A DNA stretch of 64,000 nucleotides from JBBQFI01 sp038237805 (GTDB lineage: Bacteria; Verrucomicrobiota; Verrucomicrobiia; Chthoniobacterales; UBA10450): contig JBBRYI010000002.1 in NCBI GenBank assembly GCA_038237805.1, positions 124,001 to 188,000 of the forward strand. The letters are read 5' to 3'. Positions 7,572 through 16,416 of the stretch are shown piece by piece. Positions within the stretch are counted from its first letter, which is position 1. The number at the start of each line of letters is the position of its first letter. Position numbers and translations under genes: made by a program. A model generated the notes under the pieces. That model was given only the letters and a program-made list of their open reading frames with translations. It was not told where the DNA came from and did no database searches.

Positions 7572-8570
7572 TTAGGGACGCTTGTCTTCGGAAAAATTGC
7601 CGAGCGCACGGAATTTGAGATAGCGCTGCGCCAACAATTTGTCGATCGGCGTATCCATTGTTCGCTGCAAATTCTGGCGTAAAGCGGTTCCGAGATTTGC
7701 CGCCGCCAAATCGTGATCGCGATGCGCGCCTCCTTCTGGTTCCGGCACGATTTCATCAACCACACCGAGCTTTACCAAATCGTGCGCGGTCAACTTCAAC
7801 GCTTCCGCCGCTTCCGGCGCATGCTTGCGGTCTTTCCACAAAATCGCGGAACACGCTTCCGGACTGATGACCGAATAATAGGCGTTCTCTAAAATCAGAA
7901 CGCGGTCCGCAACTCCGATCCCGAGCGCGCCGCCGGAGCCGCCCTCGCCAATTACGACTGCAACAATCGGCACTCGTAGCGTCATCATTTCTCGCAAGTT
8001 CACGGCGATCGCTTCAGAGATGTGACGCTCTTCCGAACCGATTCCAGGAAAGGCACCCGGCGTGTCGATCAGCGAAATGAGCGGCAATCCAAACTTTTCC
8101 GCGAGCTTCATCAGACGGAGCGCTTTGCGATAGCCCTCAGGATGCGCGCAGCCAAAGTTGCGTTTCACATTTTCCTTCGTGTCGCGGCCTTTTTGGTGAG
8201 TGATAACGACACAACGATGCGGACCGAGTTTCGCCAACCCGCTCGGCATCGCTTTGTCATCGCCGAAATGCCGATCGCCATGCAGCTCAACCCATTCCGT
8301 GAAACAACGTGACAAATAATCGAGGGCAAATGGTCGCTGCGTATGCCGCGCAATTTGCACGCGCTGCCACGCGGAGAGGTTGTCGTAAATCTGGCGGCGC
8401 GTATCGCGGATCTTCGTTTCCATCGCCTCGACTTCGGAATCGAAATCGAGCGCGTGTTCGTCAGAATGATTCTTTAAATCCTGGAGCCGCCGCTGCAACT
8501 CGAGGATCGGTTTCTCAAAATCGAGCGGTTGCGAATCCATCGTTAAGGGCGAGGGCGGTTCGATAGCCAC
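7572..8570 (-). CDS. accA: Acetyl-CoA carboxylase carboxyltransferase subunit alpha
   Basis: A 332-residue protein, close to the roughly 320 residues of E. coli AccA. The N-terminal helical part (LDFEKPILELQRRLQDL) is typical of AccA. The crotonase-like core has GDRHFGDD, TPGAFPGIGSEERH and the oxyanion-type glycines of IGEGGSGGALGIG. It transfers CO2 from carboxybiotin to acetyl-CoA with AccD, the first committed step of fatty-acid synthesis. accD is not in the window. A LysM protein lies just upstream on the same strand (18-base gap), and a possible proline-rich ORF follows directly. Confidence 0.95.
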   Translation of the reverse strand: MAIEPPSPLTMDSQPLDFEKPILELQRRLQDLKNHSDEHALDFDSEVEAMETKIRDTRRQIYDNLSAWQRVQIARHTQRPFALDYLSRCFTEWVELHGDRHFGDDKAMPSGLAKLGPHRCVVITHQKGRDTKENVKRNFGCAHPEGYRKALRLMKLAEKFGLPLISLIDTPGAFPGIGSEERHISEAIAVNLREMMTLRVPIVAVVIGEGGSGGALGIGVADRVLILENAYYSVISPEACSAILWKDRKHAPEAAEALKLTAHDLVKLGVVDEIVPEPEGGAHRDHDLAAANLGTALRQNLQRTMDTPIDKLLAQRYLKFRALGNFSEDKRP

Positions 8571-8588
8571 AGTTTTGGTACCTCACAG

Positions 8589-9413
8589 TCAATCAGTAAT
8601 GGTGGCAGGGGTCTTGTTGTTTACAAGCGTGCTCAATTCCACCAAGTCCCGCGCCTCCATTTGCAGACCCTGCGGCGGCGGCGGGGCGCCTCCACTTCCG
8701 GCGGCGTAAAGGTAGTAACCGGTCGCGGCCAGCCGCACCCAGCGCGTGCTGCTCGCATATTCTTTGCTCCCGAAGCCGACACGTTTGCCATTTTTCCATG
8801 CCATGATTTCCGCGACGCGCGTGTTGATTTTCGGCGATTGCCGTCCCAGCAATTTCACATTGAGCACATGATAGCGCTTGAAAAACTGGCCATGATCCAA
8901 AACCACGACCACACGTTCGTTGCGCTGCACGAAAAGCGAAAAGTCCGGATGCGAAATCATGAGGCGATCGCCAATGTGCAGCATGGTGCCGCTCATGTTG
9001 TTCATGCGCATAATTAAATCCGGCGTCGTTTTCATTTTCGACGCCACGCGTGCGATGACGTCCCCTTTCTTCACGGTATATTCCGTTTTTCCCGGGGCAG
9101 GATAACGCGAGAGCAGGATACTTAGATTGACTTCACCGAGTAAATCTTTGGCTTCTTCGGAATGCCCTCCAGTCGGATATCGCTCGAGGAATGCGGTGAG
9201 GGCGGAGCGCGCCTCGGCGAGCTTTCCATTTTCCTTGAGTTCTTGCGCCGCATGGAACTCCGTCAATCCAAAATCAGGCGTCGCTTGCGGCTGGGCATCC
9301 GACTTTTGCTCCTCCCGAACCGCGATTTCTTGTTTAACGAAAATATTGTAACTGAAGAATGCCGCCCCGCCGAAAATGACGATGGCAAGGAGCAAAACAA
9401 TGAGCCATTTCAT
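8589..9413 (-). CDS. Membrane-anchored LysM-domain protein
   Basis: A 274-residue protein. An N-terminal membrane anchor (about residues 2-24, rich in I/L/V/F) is followed by a charged linker. A short TPR/YbgF-like helical segment (AAQELKENGKLAEARSAL) comes next. A LysM domain starts near residue 110 (EYTVKKGDVIARVA) with the MNNMSGTMLHIGDRL second half, so it probably binds peptidoglycan in the periplasm. The remaining region resembles an L,D-transpeptidase fold, but I see no HxxG...SxGC motif, so it is probably not catalytic. It is likely cotranscribed with accA. Confidence 0.7.
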   Translation of the reverse strand: MKWLIVLLLAIVIFGGAAFFSYNIFVKQEIAVREEQKSDAQPQATPDFGLTEFHAAQELKENGKLAEARSALTAFLERYPTGGHSEEAKDLLGEVNLSILLSRYPAPGKTEYTVKKGDVIARVASKMKTTPDLIMRMNNMSGTMLHIGDRLMISHPDFSLFVQRNERVVVVLDHGQFFKRYHVLNVKLLGRQSPKINTRVAEIMAWKNGKRVGFGSKEYASSTRWVRLAATGYYLYAAGSGGAPPPPQGLQMEARDLVELSTLVNNKTPATITD

Positions 9414-9508
9414 GAAACGTGCGGGACTTCGCGATTTTGCATGATCGATTCGTTAGGCAGCAGAAAGACTGCCGTGCATCTCTCGCAATGGTCCACCGCA
9501 CCCGCGAC

Positions 9509-9955
9509 CTATGATTGTTTTTCCGGCCCGGAAAAGAAACGGTTCCAGAGACGATAGCGCGCCTGCTGGTCCTCGTTGCTCCAGGTGAAGTGGCAGTCCT
9601 GACAATAAAATTCCTTCGGGAAAATCTTTAACGCAAAAAGAATGCCGGCGAGGGCCGGAGTAAGAAATTTGCGCGTCAATTGCGGATACTCGATACGCGC
9701 CGAGCCGCACTGCGGACAATGAATGGCCGAGCCGATGTCCGGATCGGTGGCTTCCCACTCCACCAATAAGTTCTGCGCCGCGGGAAAATCTTCTTCGTCA
9801 ACGTTGACCTTCCAATTCGCCTGCGGCTTGGACATGAAAGCAACAGCCTGCAGATGAGCTTCGTTATGGATGTCGGCCTTCAAGCCCGCTTCCTGCAAGC
9901 GTTGCTTGAGTTGCTTCGCCTTGGCCGGCTCGTTGAATGTCGCGATCGTAACCAT
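9509..9955 (-). CDS. DUF2007-type protein with zinc ribbon
   Basis: A 148-residue protein. The N-terminal half (MVTIATFNEPAKAKQLKQRL...) matches the DUF2007 pattern of a small alpha/beta signal-transduction-like domain. The C-terminal half has two cysteine pairs, CPQCGS and CQDCHF, forming a probable zinc ribbon, separated by a hydrophobic stretch (LTPALAGILFALKIF) that could be a membrane segment. Function unknown. It stands alone between the LysM and DUF420 genes on the minus strand. Confidence 0.6.
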   Translation of the reverse strand: MVTIATFNEPAKAKQLKQRLQEAGLKADIHNEAHLQAVAFMSKPQANWKVNVDEEDFPAAQNLLVEWEATDPDIGSAIHCPQCGSARIEYPQLTRKFLTPALAGILFALKIFPKEFYCQDCHFTWSNEDQQARYRLWNRFFSGPEKQS

Positions 9956-9999
9956 ATTTCTTTTCGCGGTCTAAGACCGCGCTTTTCATCAAACATCAA

Positions 10000-10458
10000 C
10001 TAACCGCCTAACGCAAGATTCGGCGGCGGGAACCATTTGTAGAGCATGAGGTAGACAAGCACGCCCGTGACCGAAACGTAAAGCCAGATCGGCATTGTCC
10101 AGCGCGCGATACGCCGATGGCGATCCCACCGGCGACGAAAAACGGGAATCAGCGTGATGATGACAAGTGGCAGCGTAACGAAGGCGAGCAGGATGTGCGA
10201 AATCAACATCGTGAAATAGGCGAGCGCGATCGCGCCGCCGGCGGCAAAGTGCGTTGATTTTTCGCCCATATAATAATGATAGGTCAGGTAGCAACCGAGA
10301 AAGAGCGACGAAGAAATAACCGCTATAATCATGCACACAATATGGCTGCGCCAATGTCCGCGCCGGATAAGATACCAACCGGTCGCGATGAAAATCGTGC
10401 TCACGAAATTCAACGACGCGTTGATGGCCGGGAGGTCAGCGACTTTCATCCCATTCAC
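10000..10458 (-). CDS. DUF420 family membrane protein (possible cytochrome oxidase assembly factor)
   Basis: A 152-residue protein with four predicted membrane helices. It has the DUF420 hallmarks: NASLNFVSTIFI at the N-terminus, several conserved His (HIVCM, LTYHYYM, HILLAFV) and WTMPIWLYVSVTG near the end. DUF420 proteins (CtaM in Gram-positives) are needed for assembly of some heme-copper oxidases. It lies 38 kb from the caa3 oxidase genes in this window, so the link is functional inference rather than operon context. A GCCTAACG word overlaps its 3' end. Confidence 0.7.
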   Translation of the reverse strand: MNGMKVADLPAINASLNFVSTIFIATGWYLIRRGHWRSHIVCMIIAVISSSLFLGCYLTYHYYMGEKSTHFAAGGAIALAYFTMLISHILLAFVTLPLVIITLIPVFRRRWDRHRRIARWTMPIWLYVSVTGVLVYLMLYKWFPPPNLALGG

Positions 10459-10463
10459 AATTC

Positions 10464-10543
10464 TGTCATGTCGAGCGAAGTCGAGACATCTCTCATTACA
10501 TCTTCGGATAATAAGAGATTCCTCGACTTCGCTCGGAATGACA
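10464..10543. repeat. Inverted repeat, GTCATTCCGAGCGAAG family
   Basis: The left arm TGTCATGTCGAGCGAAGTCG (from 10464) faces the right arm CGACTTCGCTCGGAATGACA (to 10543) with few mismatches. It lies in the 186-base gap between the divergent DUF420 and AsmA-like genes. The rest of that gap shows no gene. Confidence 0.75.
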
Positions 10544-10644
10544 ACCAGCTAGGGGCGGCCCTCCGAGCTGTCCGATAAATTCTTCGGTGCGATCGGAGAG
10601 CGCCATACCTTGAAATCTACGAAGCTGCTCGTAGCAGTGAAACT

Positions 10645-13035
10645 ATGCCAAGTGTTCTAGAGCCGCCCACAGAAACAAGGCGCTCACGCTACGGTCGGCG
10701 TTCCGGTGTACAAAAACTCGCCGCCCTCGCGCTGCGGGTTGCCATCCTCATGCTCCTTATCGGATTTGTATGGGGCGGCTGGTACCTAGCGAGCAAAGGC
10801 TTCGGCCGGCAATGGCGCCGGAAAGTCGTGGAAGAACTGCACAAACGGGGCGTCGAAGCTTCGATCCAACGTCTCACGCTCGATCCCTTCCGCGGTCTCG
10901 TCGCGCGCAATGTGCGTATTTTTGATTACAAGAACCGCGACAACACCATCGCCGTCATCAGTGAAATCTCGCTCGATATTAATTATGCCGCGCTCCTCCA
11001 TCGCCAGCCATTTCTAAACGCTCTCGACGTTCGCAACGCGCAACTGATCTTTCCCATTCGCTCGAACGATCCGAAAGCGCCCAAGGCACAGTTGACGCGA
11101 TTTCGCGCCCACATTTATTTTCCGCCGGAGCAAATCTACGTCAGTCAGGCCGAAGGAATGTTCTGTGGGGTACGAATTTCCGCTACCGGCCAGCTGATCA
11201 AGCGGCAGAACTACGTGCCCTCGGCCGAGACCTCGGAAGAAGAATGGCAGGCACGGCTTCGGATTTTGCAGCGCATCGTGACGGAACTTGGGAAGTTCAC
11301 ATTCCCTGCCGATGTGCCTCGATTGCAGGTGAAATTCAGCGGCGATCTTTCGCAGCTCGAGAACGCTCATTTCGAAGCAAGCGTGCACTGCGATCACATA
11401 CAAAGGGCCGCTTACGCGATGAGAAATTTCTCCGCGAATTCGGAATGGATCGGCCAAAGGCTCAATCTCACACAATGTGAATGGCAAGACGACGCCGGCA
11501 GCCTGGCGGCGCGTGCCAGTTGGACGCGACAATCGGGCGTAGCGGATTTCCAACTTCGCAGCACGCTCAACCTGAAATCGTTTCTCGAGTCGTTTGGTTT
11601 TACACAGGTCCTCGACGGAATGACTTTCGGCGCGCCACCGCTCCTCGATATCTCAGGCACTCTTCCCTTCGGCGACCTTGAACAAAAAAAGAATGTCATC
11701 GGCCGTGTCGCGCTCGGGAATTTCGATTACAAAAGCGTTCCCTTCACCAAATTGACCGCTGATTTTTCCTGGGACGGCAACCGCACCATGGTGCGCGATC
11801 TTCGCCTCCAGCAAAATACGGGCGAGCTTTCGGCTGACATTCTGGCCGCGCCTAACGACTTCCGATTGAATCTCGACAGCACAATCAATCCGGGCGCGCT
11901 GAGCGTGCTTGTGCCTCCTGAATTCCGTCAATTCCTGAGTGAATGGCACTGGTCTCGCCCGCCCGCAATCCATCTCATCATCCGAGGGCCGAGCCAGGAA
12001 CCACAGACCTGGACTGGAGATGGAACGGTAAAGATGGAGCGCACGCATTTCCGCGGCGTGTGGATGAACAGCGCGAACGCCAATCTGCATTTCGCCGACG
12101 GCGCCATGACTTTCGATAATCTGCGCGTCACGCGCGATGAAGGCGTTGGCACTGGATCATTCACCTATGATTGGGCGAAACACGAAGTTCGCCTAACGAA
12201 TGTGCAAACAAGTCTGCGTCCGGCCGATGCAATTTATTGGGTCGATCCAAAATTGGCGAAACCGATTGCGCCTTACAAATTCCGGCAAGCGCCAAAGCTG
12301 ACTGTGAATGGCGTTGTGCAATTTCACGGCGGAAAAGACACGCGTCTCGAAATCACGCTCGATGGCGCGAAAGGGATGGATTACGTCTTTCTCGGCAAGA
12401 CGCTTCCCTTTGATCGCATCAAAAGCCGGCTGCTGTTCACGGACGACCGTTTGCGATTGAGCGACGTGCAGGGTGAGTTGTTCTCCGGGACCGTTCGTGG
12501 CACCGCCGACATCTCGCTCGCGCGAAATGATCCGCATTATCACGCAGCTCTCGCGGTCGACGGAATCGAGTTCCCCACTTTGACCGATCTCTATTTCAAA
12601 TTTCACACCGCTCGCGGACGAATGGACGGGACGTACGAATTCGACGGTCTGGGCGATAACGCGCGCGCCATGCACGGCAGCGGAAAAATACAGGTGACCG
12701 AAGGCAACGTTTTCGCCATTCCGATTTTCGGTCCGCTTTCGGAATTAATTGGTCACATCATTCCCGGCACTGGTTACAGCGTGGCGCACAATGCCAAAGC
12801 CGATTTCACGATCAAAGAAGGCGCCGCCCACACCGACGATTTCAAAGTAAGTGGAGATCTGTTTGGCATGGTCGGACACGGGGACGTTCATTTTCTCGAT
12901 GACAAACTGGACTTCGATGTGCGGATTAACGCTAATATTCCCGGCGGCGTCGTGCTCGCGCCGGTTTACAAACTTTTCGAATACAAAGGCGAAGGTAGTT
13001 TATCGAAACCAAATTGGCATCCGAAACGGTTCTAG
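10645..13035 (+). CDS. AsmA-like inner-membrane-anchored protein
   Basis: A 796-residue protein with one N-terminal membrane helix (about residues 25-50: LAALALRVAILMLLIGFVW). A long, beta-rich periplasmic region follows, of the AsmA/TamB/DUF3971 type: many short hydrophobic beta strands, and the C-terminal blocks GSGKIQVTEGNVFAIPIFGP, IPGTGYSVAHNAKADFTI and HGDVHFLDDKLDFDV. Such proteins form lipid-transport bridges or chaperone outer-membrane assembly in other bacteria; the role here is unknown. It is monocistronic in context, with endonuclease IV following a repeat. Two GCCTAACG words (11850, 12191) lie inside it. Confidence 0.75.
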   Translation: MPSVLEPPTETRRSRYGRRSGVQKLAALALRVAILMLLIGFVWGGWYLASKGFGRQWRRKVVEELHKRGVEASIQRLTLDPFRGLVARNVRIFDYKNRDNTIAVISEISLDINYAALLHRQPFLNALDVRNAQLIFPIRSNDPKAPKAQLTRFRAHIYFPPEQIYVSQAEGMFCGVRISATGQLIKRQNYVPSAETSEEEWQARLRILQRIVTELGKFTFPADVPRLQVKFSGDLSQLENAHFEASVHCDHIQRAAYAMRNFSANSEWIGQRLNLTQCEWQDDAGSLAARASWTRQSGVADFQLRSTLNLKSFLESFGFTQVLDGMTFGAPPLLDISGTLPFGDLEQKKNVIGRVALGNFDYKSVPFTKLTADFSWDGNRTMVRDLRLQQNTGELSADILAAPNDFRLNLDSTINPGALSVLVPPEFRQFLSEWHWSRPPAIHLIIRGPSQEPQTWTGDGTVKMERTHFRGVWMNSANANLHFADGAMTFDNLRVTRDEGVGTGSFTYDWAKHEVRLTNVQTSLRPADAIYWVDPKLAKPIAPYKFRQAPKLTVNGVVQFHGGKDTRLEITLDGAKGMDYVFLGKTLPFDRIKSRLLFTDDRLRLSDVQGELFSGTVRGTADISLARNDPHYHAALAVDGIEFPTLTDLYFKFHTARGRMDGTYEFDGLGDNARAMHGSGKIQVTEGNVFAIPIFGPLSELIGHIIPGTGYSVAHNAKADFTIKEGAAHTDDFKVSGDLFGMVGHGDVHFLDDKLDFDVRINANIPGGVVLAPVYKLFEYKGEGSLSKPNWHPKRF

Positions 13036-13122
13036 GGAATGCGGAATTCGGATTGCGGAATGAAAAAGACGACGCAGCAATTTTTATCACAACGCCATTC
13101 CGCATTCCGCACTCCGCATTCC
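13036..13122. repeat. Inverted repeat, GCATTCCGCATTCC family
   Basis: The left arm GGAATGCGGAATTCGGATTG (13036-13055) continues with CGGAATG. The right arm CATTCCGCATTCCGCACTCC (13096-13115) continues with GCATTCC. It bridges the end of the AsmA-like gene and the 5' end of the endonuclease IV reading frame. A single-arm copy lies inside fdhB at 35491-35520. Confidence 0.8.
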
Positions 13123-13986
13123 ACATTTCTTCTCGGCGCGCACATGTCGATCGGTGGCGGTGCGCATATGGCGATCGAACGCGCGTGCTCAATTCGGTGC
13201 AGCGCAATGCAGATTTTCGTGAAGAACAACATGCAATGGTTTGCGCGGCCGTTGCAGCGCGAAGAGATCAGCGCCTTTCTTAATCATCAGCAACGAATCG
13301 CGCTCGCAGCCGTTTTTGCGCATGCGAATTATTTGATCAATCTCGCTGCGACCAATCCTCAGTTTCACGCCAACTCGATTCGCGCGCTGATAGAAGAATT
13401 AATTCGCGCCGATCAACTCGAGTTGCCATTTCTTGTTCTGCATCCGGGCGCGCATCTTGGCGCAGGCGAAGAGGCGGGCCTGACGAAAATTGTGCAATCG
13501 ATCGATCGCGCGTTCGCTGCGATTCCAAAAGTGAAAACGAAAATCGCGCTCGAGACCACAGCGGGCCAGGGATCATGTCTGGGCGATCGTTTCGAGCATC
13601 TCGCTTATATCATCACTAATGTGCGTGAATCGGAGAGGCTTTGTGTCTGCCTCGATACCGCGCACATTTTCGCTGCCGGTTACGATATCGGCAGCGAAAC
13701 GGCAGTGCGAAAAACATTTCGCGAGTTCGATCGCGTCGTTGGGCGAGATCGATTGTCTGCAATTCATCTTAATGATTCTAAAACCGCGCGCGGTTCGCGC
13801 GTCGATCGGCATGAGCACATCGGCCAAGGACAAATCGGATTGAATGCGTTTCGTTTTATCATGCGCAACCGGCGTTTCGCAAAAATTCCCAAGGTGTTGG
13901 AAACACCGAAAGGAAAAGATCTGGCGGAAGACGTGGCGAACATGAAAACGCTGCGCGCATTGATACAAAACCGAGCGCGACCCTAA
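13060..13986 (+). CDS. nfo: Endonuclease IV (AP endonuclease)
   Basis: A zinc-dependent AP endonuclease of the TIM-barrel type, about 308 residues. Family blocks in order are LLGAHMSIGGG, HANYLINLA, FLVLHPGAHLGAG, IALETTAGQG, CLDTAHIFAAGYD, HLNDSK, DRHEHIGQGQIG, with the His/Glu/Asp metal ligands present. It cuts 5' to abasic sites in base-excision repair. The conserved region starts only a few residues before GAHMS, so the next internal ATG (13144) is too late. All possible starts (13039, 13060) lie in the palindromic repeat, giving a repeat-encoded N-terminal tail containing HSAFRTPHS. I chose ATG 13060. Confidence 0.9.
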   Translation: MKKTTQQFLSQRHSAFRTPHSTFLLGAHMSIGGGAHMAIERACSIRCSAMQIFVKNNMQWFARPLQREEISAFLNHQQRIALAAVFAHANYLINLAATNPQFHANSIRALIEELIRADQLELPFLVLHPGAHLGAGEEAGLTKIVQSIDRAFAAIPKVKTKIALETTAGQGSCLGDRFEHLAYIITNVRESERLCVCLDTAHIFAAGYDIGSETAVRKTFREFDRVVGRDRLSAIHLNDSKTARGSRVDRHEHIGQGQIGLNAFRFIMRNRRFAKIPKVLETPKGKDLAEDVANMKTLRALIQNRARP

Positions 13987-14044
13987 CTCTGGGGACGCTA
14001 AACTCGTCGCTTTGCCTAATGCACCGCGTAAGACATCTTTCCCT

Positions 14045-14740
14045 ATGCCCGAAGAGGAAAAAATCGCGCTCGTCACTGGCGCGAATAAGGGAATTGGTTT
14101 TGAAGTCGCGCGTCAGTTAGCGGCGAAGGGATTTCATGTTTTCATCGGCGCGCGCAACGAGAAGGCCGGTCGCGAGGCAGCAAGAAAGATTGGTGAGCGC
14201 GCTGCGTTTTTGAAGATTGATGTGTCGGATCCAAAAAGCATCGGAGAAGCGGCAAAGGAATTCGAAGACGCGGCCGATCATCTGGATGTTCTCGTAAACA
14301 ACGCCGGCATTTTGCTCGATGAAGACAAAGCTGTGCTCACCATGACGCCGGAAATTTTTGAAACGACCATGCGCACAAACACACTTGGCCCGATTTTGGT
14401 CGCAGCGACGTTCGAATCTTCTCTGAAGAAATCTTCCGCTCCACGAATCGTCAACGTATCGAGCGGCGGTGGACAACTAACGGACGGCGCCGATGGATGG
14501 GCGCCCGGATATTGCATCTCGAAAACGGCTCTGAACGGCGTGACTGTTCAGCTCGCCGCGGCGTTGCCGAAATTCGCGGTGAATTCCGTTTGCCCTGGTT
14601 GGGTGCGAACCGACATGGGCGGAGCCGGAGCAAACCTGTCAGTCGAAGAAGGTGCTGATACGATTGTGTGGCTTGCAAGCGAAGCGCCGCAAAATCTCAC
14701 GGGAAAATTTCTGCGCGAGCGGAAAGAGATTCCGTGGTGA
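14045..14740 (+). CDS. Short-chain dehydrogenase/reductase (carbonyl-reductase-like)
   Basis: A classical SDR of about 231 residues. The cofactor motif is TGANKGIG. NNAGIL is the structural motif. The catalytic residues are Ser (NVSSGGG), Tyr and Lys in YCISKTALN. VCPGWVRTDMGG follows the active site. The Asn-Lys-Gly-Ile-Gly variant resembles plant and animal carbonyl reductases/menthone reductases, so an NADPH-dependent carbonyl reductase is likely; the substrate is unknown. The frame also opens at TTG 14012, but ATG 14045 directly precedes the conserved domain. Its 3' end converges with the DUF4870 gene. Confidence 0.85.
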   Translation: MPEEEKIALVTGANKGIGFEVARQLAAKGFHVFIGARNEKAGREAARKIGERAAFLKIDVSDPKSIGEAAKEFEDAADHLDVLVNNAGILLDEDKAVLTMTPEIFETTMRTNTLGPILVAATFESSLKKSSAPRIVNVSSGGGQLTDGADGWAPGYCISKTALNGVTVQLAAALPKFAVNSVCPGWVRTDMGGAGANLSVEEGADTIVWLASEAPQNLTGKFLRERKEIPW

Positions 14741-14802
14741 GCTTCTCAGAAAATAAAATGGGACCTCAGCGTCCCGACCGTCGCGGCTCTAAGGCCACAT
14801 TC

Positions 14803-15153
14803 TTAATTCAAAAAGCGAATCGTAAATGGGTAGCGATACAGTTTTCCTTCGCTCGCTTTAAGCGAAGCGACGATTACGAGAACGGTGTTTGCCACCCAAA
14901 GCAGAATCAAAATCGGGATTCCGATCAGAACAATGCAGAGGATGCCCGCAATCGCGTCGTAGATCAGCATCGACAATTGGAAGTTCAGCGATTCTTTTCC
15001 ATGCGCGTCGATCTCGGGCGATTCGCCGCGTTTGACCAGCCAGACAATGAGCGGACCAAAAATGTGGCCGAGAAAATGAAAAAATACTCCGAGCAATGCG
15101 CTCGCGTGACAGAGAACGGTCCACGTCCGGACGTTGCTTGATGTTGTTTCCAT
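14803..15153 (-). CDS. DUF4870 small membrane protein
   Basis: A 116-residue protein with three to four hydrophobic segments. It has the DUF4870 (COG3296) pattern: an LCHASALLGVFF start, FGPLIVWLVKRGESPEID, then HGKESLNFQLS. Function unknown; these proteins are common in many phyla. It lies 3 bases downstream of the murA stop on the same strand, so it may be cotranscribed with murA. Confidence 0.75.
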   Translation of the reverse strand: METTSSNVRTWTVLCHASALLGVFFHFLGHIFGPLIVWLVKRGESPEIDAHGKESLNFQLSMLIYDAIAGILCIVLIGIPILILLWVANTVLVIVASLKASEGKLYRYPFTIRFLN

Positions 15154-15156
15154 AAT

Positions 15157-16416
15157 CTACGCTTTCACGCGCTCGATGTGAGCGCCGAGTTCGCTGAGCT
15201 TCTCATCAAGATGTTCGTAGCCGCGATCGATGTGATAAACGCGGCTTACTTCGGTAATTCCGTCGGCTTTTAATCCCGCAAGCACGAGCGCGGCCGACGC
15301 ACGCAGATCGCTCGCCATCACCGGAGCTCCGGTCAACTTCTCGACACCGGAAATCACCGCAGTCGGCCCTTCGAGCTGCACGTGTGCGCCCATGCGTTTC
15401 AATTCGGCCACGTGCATGTAACGCTGCGGAAAAATATTTTCGGTCACGACGCTGATGCCATCGGTCGTGGCAAGCAATGCGCACATTTGCGCCTGCATGT
15501 CGGTCGGAAAACCGGGATACGGTTCAGTTACAAACTCGAGCGACTTCGCTGTGCCGTTCGGTGAAACGGTGATGGTATTGGCGGTGGTTTCGATCTTGAA
15601 TCCACAACTCGTTAGGGCAGTTGTCACCGATTCCACATGTTTCGGCTCCACGCGTTTGATGGTTACGCCTTTGCCAAAAACGGCGCCAGCCACGAGAAAT
15701 GTTCCCGCCTCGATCCGATCCGGAATAATGTCGTGCTCCGCGCCGTGCAAATCCGGGACACCTTCGATAATCAAGCGGCGCGTGCCGGCGCCTTCGATTT
15801 TCGCGCCCATCTTGTTTAAGAAATTGGCGAGATCGACAACCTCAGGTTCTTGCGCGGCGCCTTCGATCACCGTTGTGCCTTCGGCGAGCACTGACGCCAT
15901 CATCACATTGTCGGTTCCGAGAACCGTTGGCCCAAATTTCCCGCGCAAATTAATTACAGCGCCAGTAAGTTTCGGCGCGAACACTTTCACGTTGCCGCCC
16001 TCCACGCGTACCGCGGCGCCGAGCGCTTCAAAACCTTTCAGATGCAAATCAATCGGCCGATCGCCTATGACGCAACCGCCCGGCAGTGAAACAGTCGCCT
16101 CTTTGCACCGACCCAAAAGCGGACCGAGCACGCAAACCGACGCGCGCATTTTTCGAACGACCTCATAGGGCGCGACAGATTCGATCTTCTCGGCGTTGAC
16201 CGTCACGGTGCCACTGGCGCGCTCTACCTGCGCGCCGAGATGCATCAAAATCTGCAGCATGTAATGCGTGTCGCTCAGGTCCGGAACGCGATGCAAAATG
16301 CACGGCTCGCGTGTGAGCAAAGTCGCGGCCAGAATCGGCAGCGCCGAATTTTTCGAGCCGCTGATTTTGATCGAACCGGAAAGCGGATGACCGCCGTGAA
16401 CAAGGATTTTATCCAT
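15157..16416 (-). CDS. murA: UDP-N-acetylglucosamine 1-carboxyvinyltransferase
   Basis: A 419-residue protein, the normal MurA length. It starts with HGGHPLSGSIKISGSKNSAL. The catalytic loop LPGGCVIGDRPIDLH retains the Cys that is the fosfomycin target. FPTDMQAQMCAL and DRGYEHLDEKL are further family blocks. It transfers enolpyruvate from PEP to UDP-GlcNAc, the first committed step of peptidoglycan synthesis. It overlaps the end of prmC by 8 bases, in an operon-like series rpmE-prfA-prmC-murA, an arrangement seen in several phyla. Confidence 0.97.
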   Translation of the reverse strand: MDKILVHGGHPLSGSIKISGSKNSALPILAATLLTREPCILHRVPDLSDTHYMLQILMHLGAQVERASGTVTVNAEKIESVAPYEVVRKMRASVCVLGPLLGRCKEATVSLPGGCVIGDRPIDLHLKGFEALGAAVRVEGGNVKVFAPKLTGAVINLRGKFGPTVLGTDNVMMASVLAEGTTVIEGAAQEPEVVDLANFLNKMGAKIEGAGTRRLIIEGVPDLHGAEHDIIPDRIEAGTFLVAGAVFGKGVTIKRVEPKHVESVTTALTSCGFKIETTANTITVSPNGTAKSLEFVTEPYPGFPTDMQAQMCALLATTDGISVVTENIFPQRYMHVAELKRMGAHVQLEGPTAVISGVEKLTGAPVMASDLRASAALVLAGLKADGITEVSRVYHIDRGYEHLDEKLSELGAHIERVKA

